Under the pieces are notes generated by a model that was given only the letters and a program-made list of their open reading frames with translations, was not told the DNA's origin and did not search any database. A stretch of DNA of 21,374 nucleotides from CAYQJV01 sp964417925 (GTDB lineage: Bacteria; Hydrothermota; Tepidihabitantia; B3-TA06; CAYQJV01), in NCBI GenBank assembly GCA_964417925.1, contig CAYQJV010000029.1:1-21374 (forward strand). Direction: 5' to 3'. Shown piece after piece: positions 14,465 through 21,374 of this stretch (position 1 is the stretch's first letter; the number at the start of each line of letters is the position of its first letter). Position numbers and translations under genes: made by a program.

Positions 14465-16517
14465 AAATTTTCTTCCTTTCCTCATAATTCTTGTTCCTTT
14501 TAATCTAAGAAACATTTTTATGCGTGAGTTTAAGGTCTATGAAAAGGGAGATATTCTTGATAGAGATATAAGGTCTCCTTTTTCATTTTATATTAAAAAA
14601 ACAAAAGAGGAAATAGAAAAAGAAAAAAAGATGGAGGAGAAAAAGGCTCCTTTAGTGTTATACATATCCCAGGATGTAGAGGATAAAATAAATGAATTGA
14701 TTAAAAAATTGGAAAAGGGAGATTTCAAAGGACTAAAGATTTCAGAGGAAACAAAAACCATATTGAAAAGCCAGGAAAAAAGAAATTTGTTGAAGGCTGT
14801 GGAGATTACAGTAAAAGATATATTGTCAACCGGATACTTTTTGTTAAAAGAAAATTATCCTCCTAATAAGAGTGTAAAGATAGAAAAAGGAGAGAATGTT
14901 TTTGAAGAAAAAGTTGCAGGATTGGTAGGGCCATCTGAGATAGATAGTATTCTTTCCTGCAGAGAGAAAAAGTATTTCCCAAACAATAAGAAAATGCAGA
15001 AAGCATATACGGAGATCGTTTTAAGTCTTATATCTCCCAATATATTTTTGGATAGAGTTAAAACAGAAAAAGAGGTAAAAAGTAGAAAAATAAGTTTAGT
15101 AAAAACAGTGGTTTCAAAGAATGAAATTATAGGAAGGAAAGGGGAAAAAGTGAATCAAGCGATGTGTGAAAAAATTAAAGCTATTTATGAGCTAAGATAC
15201 AGTAACAAGTTTGTAGGGATTATATTGAAAGAGAATATTTTTCTTTTTATAATTCTTGTTATTTTTTATGGAGTGCTTTCTTTTTTTATAAAGCCTGATT
15301 TTAGGTTTTCATTACTTTTGTCTCTTTTGATTACTATTCCTTCTATAGGTTCTTTGCTTTCATTCCCTGTATTTGGTCCTTATGCTTTGTTCTTCATATT
15401 TGCAGCAGTAGGGGTTTCTATGTTTTATAGAATTAACATAGTAGTTATTTCTATACTATTCTTTTCTATAATTTTCTCTTATATTTTTAATCCATCATTT
15501 TATTTTTACTGTTTTATATTTACTTCATCACTTGTTGCAGGAATTGTATCCCTTAAGATTCAGACTCGGTTCGAACTTTATCGCCCCTTATTATGGGGTT
15601 CTATTACAGGGATTTTAATCTATCTTCTTTTTCATGTTGACTATTTTATAAATGTACAGGAGAGCCTACAAAAAGTAGTGATAATATCTTCTGCAAATTT
15701 GTTTGCATTGATTGGATTTTATATTTTCCTACCTTTATTAGAGAAGGTAGGAAAAGTAGTTTCAGGAATTACTTTATCCAGGCTTGCAGATCTTAATCAC
15801 CCTCTTTTGAAGGAGTTTGCAATAAAGGCTCCAGGCTCATACAATCATAGCATTACAATTGCAAAACTTGTGGAGACAGTTGACATTCCTGATTTCAATA
15901 AAAAACTTGCGGTATGTGGAGCATACTACCATGATATAGGAAAGATGAATAAACCTGAATATTTTATAGAGAATCAATATAGTATAAATCCTCATGACTA
16001 TTTAAAACCTAAAATAAGCGCTCTTATACTTCAAGCACATGTTAATGATGGAGTTAAAATAGCACAGAAGTATGGATTACCTGAACCGGTGATAAAGATA
16101 ATAAAAGAACACCATGGAACTACAGTGATGGAGTATTTCTATACTAAAGCTTTGAACAATGGAGAGGAAGTTAGTGAAGATGACTTTAGATATCAAGGGC
16201 CAAAGCCTTCTTCAAAAGAGTCTGCGGTGGTTATGCTTGCGGATGCAGTAGAAGCAAGGATAAGAGCAGAGGGATTTGATAGTTCTGAAGAATTAAGAAG
16301 AAAGATAAGAGAAATATTTGAAAAGAGAATTCGTGATGGACAACTAAATGAGGTAGCCATTTCTTACAAAGAACTTGGAATAATAGAAAGTTCGTTTTTT
16401 AAAACTCTACTTGGAGTATATCATAGGAGAATAAAATATGAGGAAGGTAAGAATATTCTCAAAAAGAAAAATTCCTGGAAGGAACAGAATAAAGAGAATA
16501 ATAGAAAAAGTTCTTAA
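14445..16517 (+). CDS. pgpH: PgpH-type 7TM-HD c-di-AMP phosphodiesterase
   Basis: About 690 residues. The N-terminus has one membrane helix (FLPFLIILVPFNL), then a long outer 7TMR-HDED region (KGDILDRDIRSPFSFYIKK … APLVLYISQDV). From ~residue 260 to 445 there are about seven membrane helices, and last an HD domain with PGSYNHSITIAKLVE (~470) and YYHDIGKMNKPEYF (~500). PgpH hydrolyses the second messenger c-di-AMP at the inner membrane (family knowledge). I prefer ATG 14445, with AAGAGG 6-7 bases upstream, over ATG 14430, which lacks one. Both overlap phoH. The final ~25 Lys/Asn-rich residues lie beyond the normal HD end (GVYHRRIKYEE) and overlap ybeY by 80 bases. Its place between phoH and ybeY is as in many bacteria. 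Confidence 0.93.
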   Translation: MLRTTVKNFLPFLIILVPFNLRNIFMREFKVYEKGDILDRDIRSPFSFYIKKTKEEIEKEKKMEEKKAPLVLYISQDVEDKINELIKKLEKGDFKGLKISEETKTILKSQEKRNLLKAVEITVKDILSTGYFLLKENYPPNKSVKIEKGENVFEEKVAGLVGPSEIDSILSCREKKYFPNNKKMQKAYTEIVLSLISPNIFLDRVKTEKEVKSRKISLVKTVVSKNEIIGRKGEKVNQAMCEKIKAIYELRYSNKFVGIILKENIFLFIILVIFYGVLSFFIKPDFRFSLLLSLLITIPSIGSLLSFPVFGPYALFFIFAAVGVSMFYRINIVVISILFFSIIFSYIFNPSFYFYCFIFTSSLVAGIVSLKIQTRFELYRPLLWGSITGILIYLLFHVDYFINVQESLQKVVIISSANLFALIGFYIFLPLLEKVGKVVSGITLSRLADLNHPLLKEFAIKAPGSYNHSITIAKLVETVDIPDFNKKLAVCGAYYHDIGKMNKPEYFIENQYSINPHDYLKPKISALILQAHVNDGVKIAQKYGLPEPVIKIIKEHHGTTVMEYFYTKALNNGEEVSEDDFRYQGPKPSSKESAVVMLADAVEARIRAEGFDSSEELRRKIREIFEKRIRDGQLNEVAISYKELGIIESSFFKTLLGVYHRRIKYEEGKNILKKKNSWKEQNKENNRKSS

Positions 16518-16815
16518 AGACCATAAAGTTAAAGGGGAGATAAACATTATATTTACAGATGATGAATATATCACAGAATTGAACAGAAGATATAAGAATC
16601 GAAATGCCCCTACCGATGTACTTGCTTTTGAGTTGTTTGAAAATGGTGTAGTAGGGGAAGTTTACGTTTCTTTGGACACTGCAGAGAGACAAAGCAAACA
16701 ATATGGTAACTCTTTTGAAGAAGAGTTAAGCCTTCTTGCACTACATGGTGTACTTCATATTTTAGGCTATTCTCATAGAAAGATGAAGCCATTGATAGAG
16801 AAATATTTAAAATAA
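16438..16815 (+). CDS. ybeY: Endoribonuclease YbeY (rRNA maturation)
   Basis: This 125-residue zinc-dependent RNase acts in 16S rRNA 3' maturation and ribosome quality control. It shows the family segments FTDDEYITELNRRYKNRNAP, TDVLAFE, and the metal-binding HGVLHILGYSH with His103, His107 and His113. The usual Asp before the last His (GYDH) is Ser here. The short length (typical ~150) reflects a trimmed C-terminus. ATG 16438 keeps the normal N-terminal strand and helix, so the 80-base overlap with pgpH is likely real. One base separates its stop from the next ATG. Confidence 0.94.
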   Translation: MRKVRIFSKRKIPGRNRIKRIIEKVLKDHKVKGEINIIFTDDEYITELNRRYKNRNAPTDVLAFELFENGVVGEVYVSLDTAERQSKQYGNSFEEELSLLALHGVLHILGYSHRKMKPLIEKYLK

Positions 16816-16816
16816 G

Positions 16817-18034
16817 ATGGTAATTTTGCTTGTTGTTTTCGCGATACTCGTCCTTTTTGTTCTTTCTGCTTTATTTTCTGCTTCAGAAACTGCGGTATTT
16901 TCAATGCCTACTTCTAAAAGATTGAAGTTAGAGGAAAATAGAAAAATAAAAATAATGTTTAATAATCAGGATATAATACTTGCAAGTATTTTGACCGGGA
17001 ATCTAATAGTAAATGTTATGATATCTTCTCTTGGTACACTTCTTTTTATTTATATTTCAGAAGCTTCCAGAATGCCAAGAGAGATTATACTTCCATTAGG
17101 AGCGATTTTAATCGTATTATTGCTTCTATTGTTTGGAGAAATAACCCCTAAAATAATTGCTGTTAGAAATCCTACCCAGGTATTTAAAATTGCTTTTCCT
17201 GTGATTTATACCGTATTTTATGTTTTCAGACCCTTAGTAATTCCTCTTGGTTTTATTACAAGAAGGCTATTTAAACCTAAGGAAGTATTCCCTACAGAGG
17301 GAGATATACATGCTATGGTGAATATCGCAAGAAAACTTCATGTGATAAAAGAAGATGAAGAAGAAATAATGGAGAACTTACTCCATCTTGGAAAGATGAC
17401 GGTTAAAGAGATAATGACACCGAGGGTGAAGATGATCGCCTTTGATGAGAAGATTCTGATAGGAGAGGCGGTTTCTTTAATAAAGAGAACGAAGAAATCA
17501 AGATATCCAGTATACCGTGAGAATATAGATAATATTACAGGAATTGTATATACCAAGGATATCATAATCAGTGAAGAAAATAAAAGATTAAAAGACATAT
17601 CTCGGGAAGTATTATTCGTTCCTGAGACAAAAAAACTCATAGAACTGTTGGAAGAGTTTAGGAAGGGGGAACAGCATATAGCCATAGTGGTAGACGAATT
17701 TGGAGGAACTTCAGGATTAATAACGCTTGAGGATATTTTGGAGGTAATATTCGGTGAGATTGCAGACGAATATGATATACATGTAGAAGAGCCTTACAAA
17801 AAAATATCCAAAGATACCTATGTTTTTGAGGGTGATGTGGATATGTTGAAGGTTAAAAAAGTTTTCAGCGGTGCGTTTGACGATGTGGAGTGTGAAAGAT
17901 TGTCTGAGTTTATTTTAGAGAAACTTGGTAAAATACCTAAAAGAGGAGACCGGTTTATCTACAATGGTGTTGAAATTACGGTGAAAAATATGAAAAAGCA
18001 GGCAATAGATAAGGTAATGTTAAAAAAAGTATGA
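16817..18034 (+). CDS. CNNM/CorC-family membrane protein (DUF21-CBS-CBS-CorC_HlyC)
   Basis: This 405-residue protein has a DUF21 transmembrane region at 1-170 (LSALFSASETAVFS, ILTGNLIVNVMISSLG, LFGEITPKIIAVRNP), a CBS pair at about 195-315 (MTPRVKMIAFDE … KKSRYPVYRE; FVPETKKLIELLEEF … IAIVVDEFGGTSGLITLEDI) and a CorC_HlyC domain at 325-405 (YVFEGDVDMLKV … RLSEFILEKLGKIPKRGD). CNNM/CorC proteins export Mg2+ or affect Mg2+/Co2+ resistance; older names are hemolysin C or TlyC. It follows ybeY by one base, and a ybeY-corC link is common. It overlaps the next, shorter paralogue as ATGA. Confidence 0.93.
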   Translation: MVILLVVFAILVLFVLSALFSASETAVFSMPTSKRLKLEENRKIKIMFNNQDIILASILTGNLIVNVMISSLGTLLFIYISEASRMPREIILPLGAILIVLLLLLFGEITPKIIAVRNPTQVFKIAFPVIYTVFYVFRPLVIPLGFITRRLFKPKEVFPTEGDIHAMVNIARKLHVIKEDEEEIMENLLHLGKMTVKEIMTPRVKMIAFDEKILIGEAVSLIKRTKKSRYPVYRENIDNITGIVYTKDIIISEENKRLKDISREVLFVPETKKLIELLEEFRKGEQHIAIVVDEFGGTSGLITLEDILEVIFGEIADEYDIHVEEPYKKISKDTYVFEGDVDMLKVKKVFSGAFDDVECERLSEFILEKLGKIPKRGDRFIYNGVEITVKNMKKQAIDKVMLKKV

Positions 18035-18930
18035 TAGAACTTTTACTTGGTATTTTATTTATACTGTTACAGGGTTTCTTTTCAGGGAGTGAGACTGCCT
18101 ATATAGTTGCCAAACCTGTGAGATTAATAAGGGGCAAGGGAAAGAAGATACTTGAACTATTGGAATCTCCTGAAACTATACTTCTTACTACCTTAGTTGG
18201 GACCAATATTGCGGTGGTACTCTCTTCAATGTTTCTTACCGAATTTTTTGTTGATATCATGGGGCATGCTGGAACTACATATGCAGTAATTACAGGAGCA
18301 TTTCTTGGGTTATTATTAGGAGAGTATTTCCCAAAAGAATTTGCAAGGAATTTTGCAGAGCCTTTTGTAGATAGGACCTTTGGGTTTTATAAAATATTTA
18401 CTGTTCTCCTTGCGCCTTTAAATAAACTAATTAATAAATTTTCTAAAATTCCTACAGAAAAAAGAACCATCTCAAAAAGAGAGTTACTTTCAACGGTTAA
18501 ACTTGCAGAAAGTATGGGATTGATAGAAAAAAGAACCTCTCCAAGATTTGCCAATATTTTAAGAAGTTTTAAATATACTGCAGAAGATGTAATGACTCCT
18601 TGGGAGTTTGTAGTAAAGTTGTATGAAGGATTTTCAGAAGAAGATGTGAAAGAGTTAATTAGAGAAGAAGGATTCTCTCGATATCCTGTGGTAAATAAAA
18701 AAGGGCATGTTATAGGCATATTTCATGTCAAAGATATCCTTTTTAGAAAAAGAGAATTGAGAAGACCCATTTTTGTATATCCTAAGTTGAGAATTGCAAA
18801 GATATTTAGGGTAATGCAAAAAACAAGAGAACATATGGTTATAGTAGGAGATAGTAAAGCTCCTTTAGGGATGGTGACTTTAGAAGATATTCTTGAAGAA
18901 TTTGTAGGAGAGATAAGAAGCGAGGCATAA
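18031..18930 (+). CDS. Second CNNM/CorC-family membrane protein, lacking the CorC_HlyC domain
   Basis: This 299-residue protein has the same DUF21 start (LQGFFSGSETAYIVA, LVGTNIAVVLSSMFL, LGLLLGEYFPKEFARNFA) and a CBS pair (VMTPWEFVVKLYE … GFSRYPVVNKKGHVIGIFHVKDIL; MVIVGDSKAPLGMVTLEDILEEFVGEI). It ends there, so the C-terminal CorC_HlyC domain of its neighbour is absent. Family members are dimers, so a heterodimer or a regulatory partner of the 405-residue paralogue is plausible but not shown. The ATG overlaps the previous stop (ATGA), giving coupled translation. MgtE follows after 102 bases (ATG) or 69 bases (TTG). Confidence 0.9.
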   Translation: MIELLLGILFILLQGFFSGSETAYIVAKPVRLIRGKGKKILELLESPETILLTTLVGTNIAVVLSSMFLTEFFVDIMGHAGTTYAVITGAFLGLLLGEYFPKEFARNFAEPFVDRTFGFYKIFTVLLAPLNKLINKFSKIPTEKRTISKRELLSTVKLAESMGLIEKRTSPRFANILRSFKYTAEDVMTPWEFVVKLYEGFSEEDVKELIREEGFSRYPVVNKKGHVIGIFHVKDILFRKRELRRPIFVYPKLRIAKIFRVMQKTREHMVIVGDSKAPLGMVTLEDILEEFVGEIRSEA

Positions 18931-18960
18931 TTATAAGTAAATATAAGACTCGGTAATATT

Positions 18961-18990
18961 TTGAAATTCATCCTGTAGAAACCGTATAGT
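18961..18990 (+). promoter_or_regulatory. Candidate promoter for mgtE
   Basis: TTGAAA (18961-18966) and TATAGT (18985-18990) have an 18-base spacer. They lie in the 102 bases between the second CNNM gene and the mgtE ATG. The match is moderate. If real, the start site falls near 18997, next to the alternative TTG start at 19000. The leader is too short for an M-box or mgtA-type Mg2+ riboswitch. Confidence 0.35.
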
Positions 18991-19032
18991 AAAATTAGTT
19001 TGAAAAAAATTTATTTTTGTTTAAAATTTAAG

Positions 19033-20397
19033 ATGCATCGGGAAAATTTTCAATGGTATAAAATTTTGATACCAGATATTATAGAGTCTCTTAGAACCAA
19101 TGATTTGAAGTCAGTAAAAGAATTTTTAAAAGAATTGATGCCAGCAGATATTGTGGAAATATTACAGGAGTTACCTGCTACGGAACAAGCAGTTGTGTTT
19201 AGATTGCTTGAAAAAGAAAAAGCAGCGGATGTGTTATCAGAAATGTCAAAAGATATGGTAGAAGAGCTTATAGAGAATTTAACCAGAGATGAGACTAAGA
19301 AGATATTTGCCTCCATGGATCCAGATGATAGAGTAAGGCTATTGGATGAACTTCCTGCTTCTCTGGTAGAGAAAGTAATGTCATCCCTGCCACAGGAAAA
19401 AAGAGAAGAGATAATGGTGTTATTGAATTATCCTGTGGGATCTGTCGGGCATAGAATGAGACCTGAATTTGCAAGAATAAAGGGGGAAATGAAGGTAAAA
19501 GAGGCTATAGAATTTTTAAGAGAAAGACCTTATGATGAAGAATTATTGAGAGAAATATATGTTACGGATTCAAAAAGAAAACTTCTTGGAGTAGTAACAT
19601 TGCCCAGATTGATAAAGTCTCCTTTGGATGCAAAGGTTGAGGATATAATGGAAACATCGGTCTTTTCTATAAATGCCTATGAAGATCAAGAGAAAGCAGC
19701 GAAAATAATGAAGGATTACGATTTGATAACCCTTCCTGTAGTAGATTCGGAATCCAGATTAATAGGAATACTCACTATAGACGATATAATGGACGTTGTA
19801 GAAGAAGAGGTTACAGAAGATATACACAAACTCGGAGGTATGGACCCCCCAAGTCCTGAGGAAGAGTATCATAGGTTAAGAATAATGGAGCGTGTAAAAA
19901 AAAGAGTCCCTTGGCTTGTTACTCTTTTGATTCTGGAACTGATTACAGCTACAGTGATAAAGAATTTTGACAAACTGTTGAATTCTGCTATTTTTCTTTC
20001 GTATTTTATACCCATGTTAATAGGTACTGGAGGCAATACAGGAACACAATCTGTGACTTTAACTGTAAGAGCAATAGCACTCGGAGAAATAGAGGTTACT
20101 CACTTCTTAAAAGTACTTGCTAAAGAGCTTTTTACAGGTCTGTGGATGGGCACTCTTCTTGGAATTATTGGTGCTTCAGTTGCATTTATAATAGTTAAAC
20201 ATCTTAAAGTCTCTGCAGTTGTGTTTCTTGGACTTCTATCAGTTGTGCTCTTTTCAAATGCATTTGGAATAGTCCTCCCTTTTATCTTCAAAAAACTCCA
20301 TATAGATCCTGCAGTATCTTCTTCTCCACTTATCACTACATTAATTGATATATGTGGTTTATTCTTGTATTTTTCTATAGCAACCGCTCTTTTGTAG
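19033..20397 (+). CDS. mgtE: Magnesium transporter MgtE
   Basis: MgtE is a dimeric Mg2+ channel of the inner membrane, gated by cytosolic Mg2+. From ATG 19033 it has 454 residues: the N domain (about 10-125, MPADIVEILQELP, MDPDDRVRLLDELP), a CBS pair (about 130-255, GEMKVKEAIEFLRER … ILTIDDIMDVVEEEVTEDIHKLGG) and five membrane helices. These contain the pore sequence PMLIGTGGNTGTQS and SPLITTLIDICG, whose Asp439 matches the pore Mg2+-binding Asp of Thermus MgtE. A TTG start at 19000 would add 11 residues not typical of the family. Neither start has a good Shine-Dalgarno sequence. With two CNNM-type genes just upstream, the segment handles Mg2+ entry and probably exit. Its stop lies 11 bases from the convergent tRNA-Cys, with no terminator seen. 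Confidence 0.95.
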   Translation: MHRENFQWYKILIPDIIESLRTNDLKSVKEFLKELMPADIVEILQELPATEQAVVFRLLEKEKAADVLSEMSKDMVEELIENLTRDETKKIFASMDPDDRVRLLDELPASLVEKVMSSLPQEKREEIMVLLNYPVGSVGHRMRPEFARIKGEMKVKEAIEFLRERPYDEELLREIYVTDSKRKLLGVVTLPRLIKSPLDAKVEDIMETSVFSINAYEDQEKAAKIMKDYDLITLPVVDSESRLIGILTIDDIMDVVEEEVTEDIHKLGGMDPPSPEEEYHRLRIMERVKKRVPWLVTLLILELITATVIKNFDKLLNSAIFLSYFIPMLIGTGGNTGTQSVTLTVRAIALGEIEVTHFLKVLAKELFTGLWMGTLLGIIGASVAFIIVKHLKVSAVVFLGLLSVVLFSNAFGIVLPFIFKKLHIDPAVSSSPLITTLIDICGLFLYFSIATALL

Positions 20398-20408
20398 AAA
20401 ATTGAGAA

Positions 20409-20480
20409 AGGCGGCACCCGGATTCGAACCGGGGAATAGCGGTTTTGCAGACCGCCGCCTTACCACTTGGCTATGCCGCC
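20409..20480 (-). tRNA. tRNA-Cys (anticodon GCA)
   Basis: The cloverleaf is complete on the minus strand. The acceptor is GGCGGCA/TGCCGCC with discriminator U, the D stem GCC/GGC, the anticodon stem GCGGT/ACCGC with loop CTGCAAA (anticodon GCA), and the T arm CCCGG-TTCGAAT-CCGGG. CCA is not encoded. It lies 5 bases after tRNA-Gly on the same strand and is transcribed with it. Confidence 0.96.
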
Positions 20481-20485
20481 TTAAA

Positions 20486-20557
20486 AGCGGGAGACGGGAT
20501 TTGAACCCGCGACCCTCACCTTGGCAAGGTGATGCTCTACCACTGAGCTACTCCCGC
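20486..20557 (-). tRNA. tRNA-Gly (anticodon GCC)
   Basis: The cloverleaf is complete on the minus strand. The acceptor is GCGGGAG/CTCCCGC with discriminator U, the D stem GCTC/GAGC, the anticodon stem TCACC/GGTGA with loop TTGCCAA (anticodon GCC), and the T arm GCGGG-TTCAAAT-CCCGT. CCA is not encoded. It is the first gene of a two-tRNA unit with a perfect-consensus promoter 8 bases upstream. Confidence 0.96.
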
Positions 20558-20565
20558 TTTTTAAA

Positions 20566-20593
20566 ATTATATCTATAACTTTTTTAATGTCAA
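20566..20593 (-). promoter_or_regulatory. Perfect-consensus sigma-70 promoter for tRNA-Gly/tRNA-Cys
   Basis: On the minus strand, TTGACA (20593-20588) and TATAAT (20571-20566) are both exact consensus with a 16-base spacer. The -10 box ends 8 bases before the 5' end of mature tRNA-Gly, so the 5' leader is one or two bases, or none. Confidence 0.9.
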
Positions 20594-20608
20594 GGTATAC
20601 AAAAAGGC

Positions 20609-21199
20609 TGTTCGAAAAATAAGGGTTGCATTTGGGGAATTTTTGTATATTTTTAAAGTCTTAAGGGGATTGTTCTCCCGGGAAGTTTTAGAAAAGCTTC
20701 ATGGTATTTTTATCTCTTCCATTCCTCTCAACATATCATTTCCCGAATTAAAAGACTTTCCAAGAAACTATTGCAGAAAGTTATCTCTTAATTTAAGAGT
20801 TTGGATAGTGGATGGCCCAGGATAAGTTATAATGACATATACCCAATAAAGTTTTTCAGGGGCATGGTGATAAGAAACATAAAATCTCAGGGGAAGGTTG
20901 TTGTTATAATTCTTACTTTGGATGGTAGAAGAGTTATTGTTGTTGCTTCTTCTGGAGGTCCGTATGCAAGTGAAGTAAAGTTGTTAGTGGATGCCTTAAA
21001 ATTTATAAATAAGGTTAATATAGGTAGTGTTTTGGTGGCAGATAAGTGTTATGATAGTATAGAGGTTATGGAGATGAGGGGATAGCGGAGAAAATGGTTT
21101 TTGTTTCTTTTGGACAATTTTTATCATCTATTTTGCATTGAGGGGGTCATGGGTGATTTTTCGTGATAGAAAATACCAACAATAAGAATTTTTCGAACA
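20609..21199 (+). mobile_element. Internally deleted insertion sequence with 12-bp inverted ends
   Basis: TGTTCGAAAAAT (20609-20620) is repeated inverted as ATTTTTCGAACA (21188-21199), bounding 591 bases. This is too short for a complete DDE-transposase element, and the coding part inside is broken. The similarity may extend outward by three bases (GGC against GAG on the opposite strand). No target duplication is seen. The element fills the gap between the divergent promoters of tRNA-Gly and tRNA-Asn. Apart from the transposase remnant, this ~600-base stretch holds no gene. Confidence 0.7.
20643..21085 (+). pseudogene. DDE transposase remnant (IS4/IS5-like), frameshifted and truncated
   Basis: Two frames carry one protein. 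The first (20643-20825) ends in LRVWIVDGPG. The second, open through 21085, continues as ISYNDIYPIKFFRG, IKSQGKVVVIILTLDGRRV, ASSGGPYASEVKLLVDAL and VADKCYDSIEVMEMRG. One missing A near 20821 (GGATAAGT where GGAATAAGT would read through) explains the break. The Asp of WIVDG and the Asp of ADKCYDS fit the first two acidic residues of a DDE active site; ADKGYDS is the usual form, with Gly changed to Cys here. Most of the N-terminus and the last Glu region are gone, and a further shift leaves GIAEKMVFV after the stop. The exact IS family is not determined. Confidence 0.75.
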
Positions 21200-21213
21200 C
21201 TCTCTCAAGATAA

Positions 21214-21241
21214 TTGACTTTTTTTCCTTTTTGCTTATACT
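21214..21241 (+). promoter_or_regulatory. Sigma-70-type promoter for tRNA-Asn
   Basis: TTGACT (21214-21219) and TATACT (21236-21241) have a 16-base spacer. Each is one base off consensus. The -10 box ends 9 bases before mature tRNA-Asn. The -35 box begins only 15 bases after the right end of the insertion sequence. Confidence 0.8.
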
Positions 21242-21250
21242 TAAATAAGT

Positions 21251-21326
21251 TCCCCGGTAGCTCAGTGGGTAGAGCGGGTGGCTGTTAACCACCAGGTCGG
21301 GGGTTCGAGGCCCTCCCGGGGAGCCA
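21251..21326 (+). tRNA. tRNA-Asn (anticodon GUU), CCA encoded
   Basis: The cloverleaf is complete. The acceptor is TCCCCGG/CCGGGGA with discriminator G, the D stem GCTC/GAGC, the anticodon stem GGTGG/CCACC with loop CTGTTAA (anticodon GTT), and the T stem GGGGG/CCCTC (one G-U pair) with loop TTCGAGG. Unlike the other three tRNAs here, the 3' CCA is encoded (21324-21326). The remaining 48 bases of the window show only a short palindrome. Confidence 0.97.
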
Positions 21327-21374
21327 TTCTACATTCTGGGCGAAACTGAAAATTTCAGAGGATTCTGTAAGAAT

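Noticed and set aside
18931..19032. Mg2+ riboswitch (M-box type) ahead of mgtE
   Set aside because: Only about 100 bases are available and no extended stem set or M-box-like conserved core is visible.
20800..20830. Programmed frameshift in the transposase
   Set aside because: There is no slippery heptamer, and the protein also lacks its N- and C-terminal parts, so decay explains the shift better.
21347..21359. Palindrome CTGAAAATTTCAG after tRNA-Asn as a terminator
   Set aside because: It is A/T-rich with a one-base centre and no T tract follows; the window ends before the context is clear.

Overview
The window looks like a chromosomal segment from an AT-rich, diderm, uncultured bacterium. 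Three things support this. There is a gene with the LptD (LPS transport) signature, hence an outer membrane. There are lipoprotein and LysM envelope genes. Two secreted proteins end in a type-A-like C-terminal sorting domain (GRLV...WDGRD..G..LSSGIYFV). That ending is typical of FCB-group bacteria and of candidate phyla such as WOR-3/Hydrothermae. I infer a lineage of that kind, but the sequence alone does not prove it. There is no phage, CRISPR array or rRNA. Most of the window is housekeeping.

Layout. (1) 1-3416 holds two secreted propeller-type proteins with C-terminal sorting domains. Both have damaged or unusual 5' regions: a likely one-base frameshift near 250, and a (TTTTC)n microsatellite behind a terminator hairpin at 1964-2024. 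(2) 3417-3785 has no gene. It holds a decayed insertion-sequence end and nested inverted repeats. (3) 3786-7210 (minus) is a two-gene operon: a transglutaminase-like protein, then LptD, coupled through a CTGA overlap. It is driven by a strong promoter that seems to give a leaderless mRNA. (4) 7365-12516 (plus) is a compact run: DUF2007, RmlD-like, IspE, tRNA-Gln, Prs, L25/Ctc, Pth, YchF, mostly overlapping or coupled. (5) 12537-13513 is a perfect-consensus promoter, a coiled-coil lipoprotein and a coiled-coil double-LysM protein, closed by a 13-bp GC-rich hairpin. (6) 13526-20397 is PhoH, PgpH-type 7TM-HD phosphodiesterase, YbeY, two CNNM/CorC-type proteins and MgtE: RNA metabolism, probable c-di-AMP turnover and Mg2+ handling. 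(7) 20409-21326 carries tRNA-Cys and tRNA-Gly (minus) and tRNA-Asn (plus). Their divergent promoters flank a 591-bp internally deleted insertion sequence with 12-bp inverted ends. A second, older copy of its right end lies near 3465-3565.

Several sigma-70-like promoters can be read, and the four best all have a 16-bp spacer. No wholly new system is evident. The most interesting points are the possible slipped-strand switch at the 5' end of the propeller gene, the CTG-started LptD, the 80-bp pgpH/ybeY overlap, the Lpp-like lipoprotein/LysM operon, and the asymmetric CNNM pair next to MgtE.
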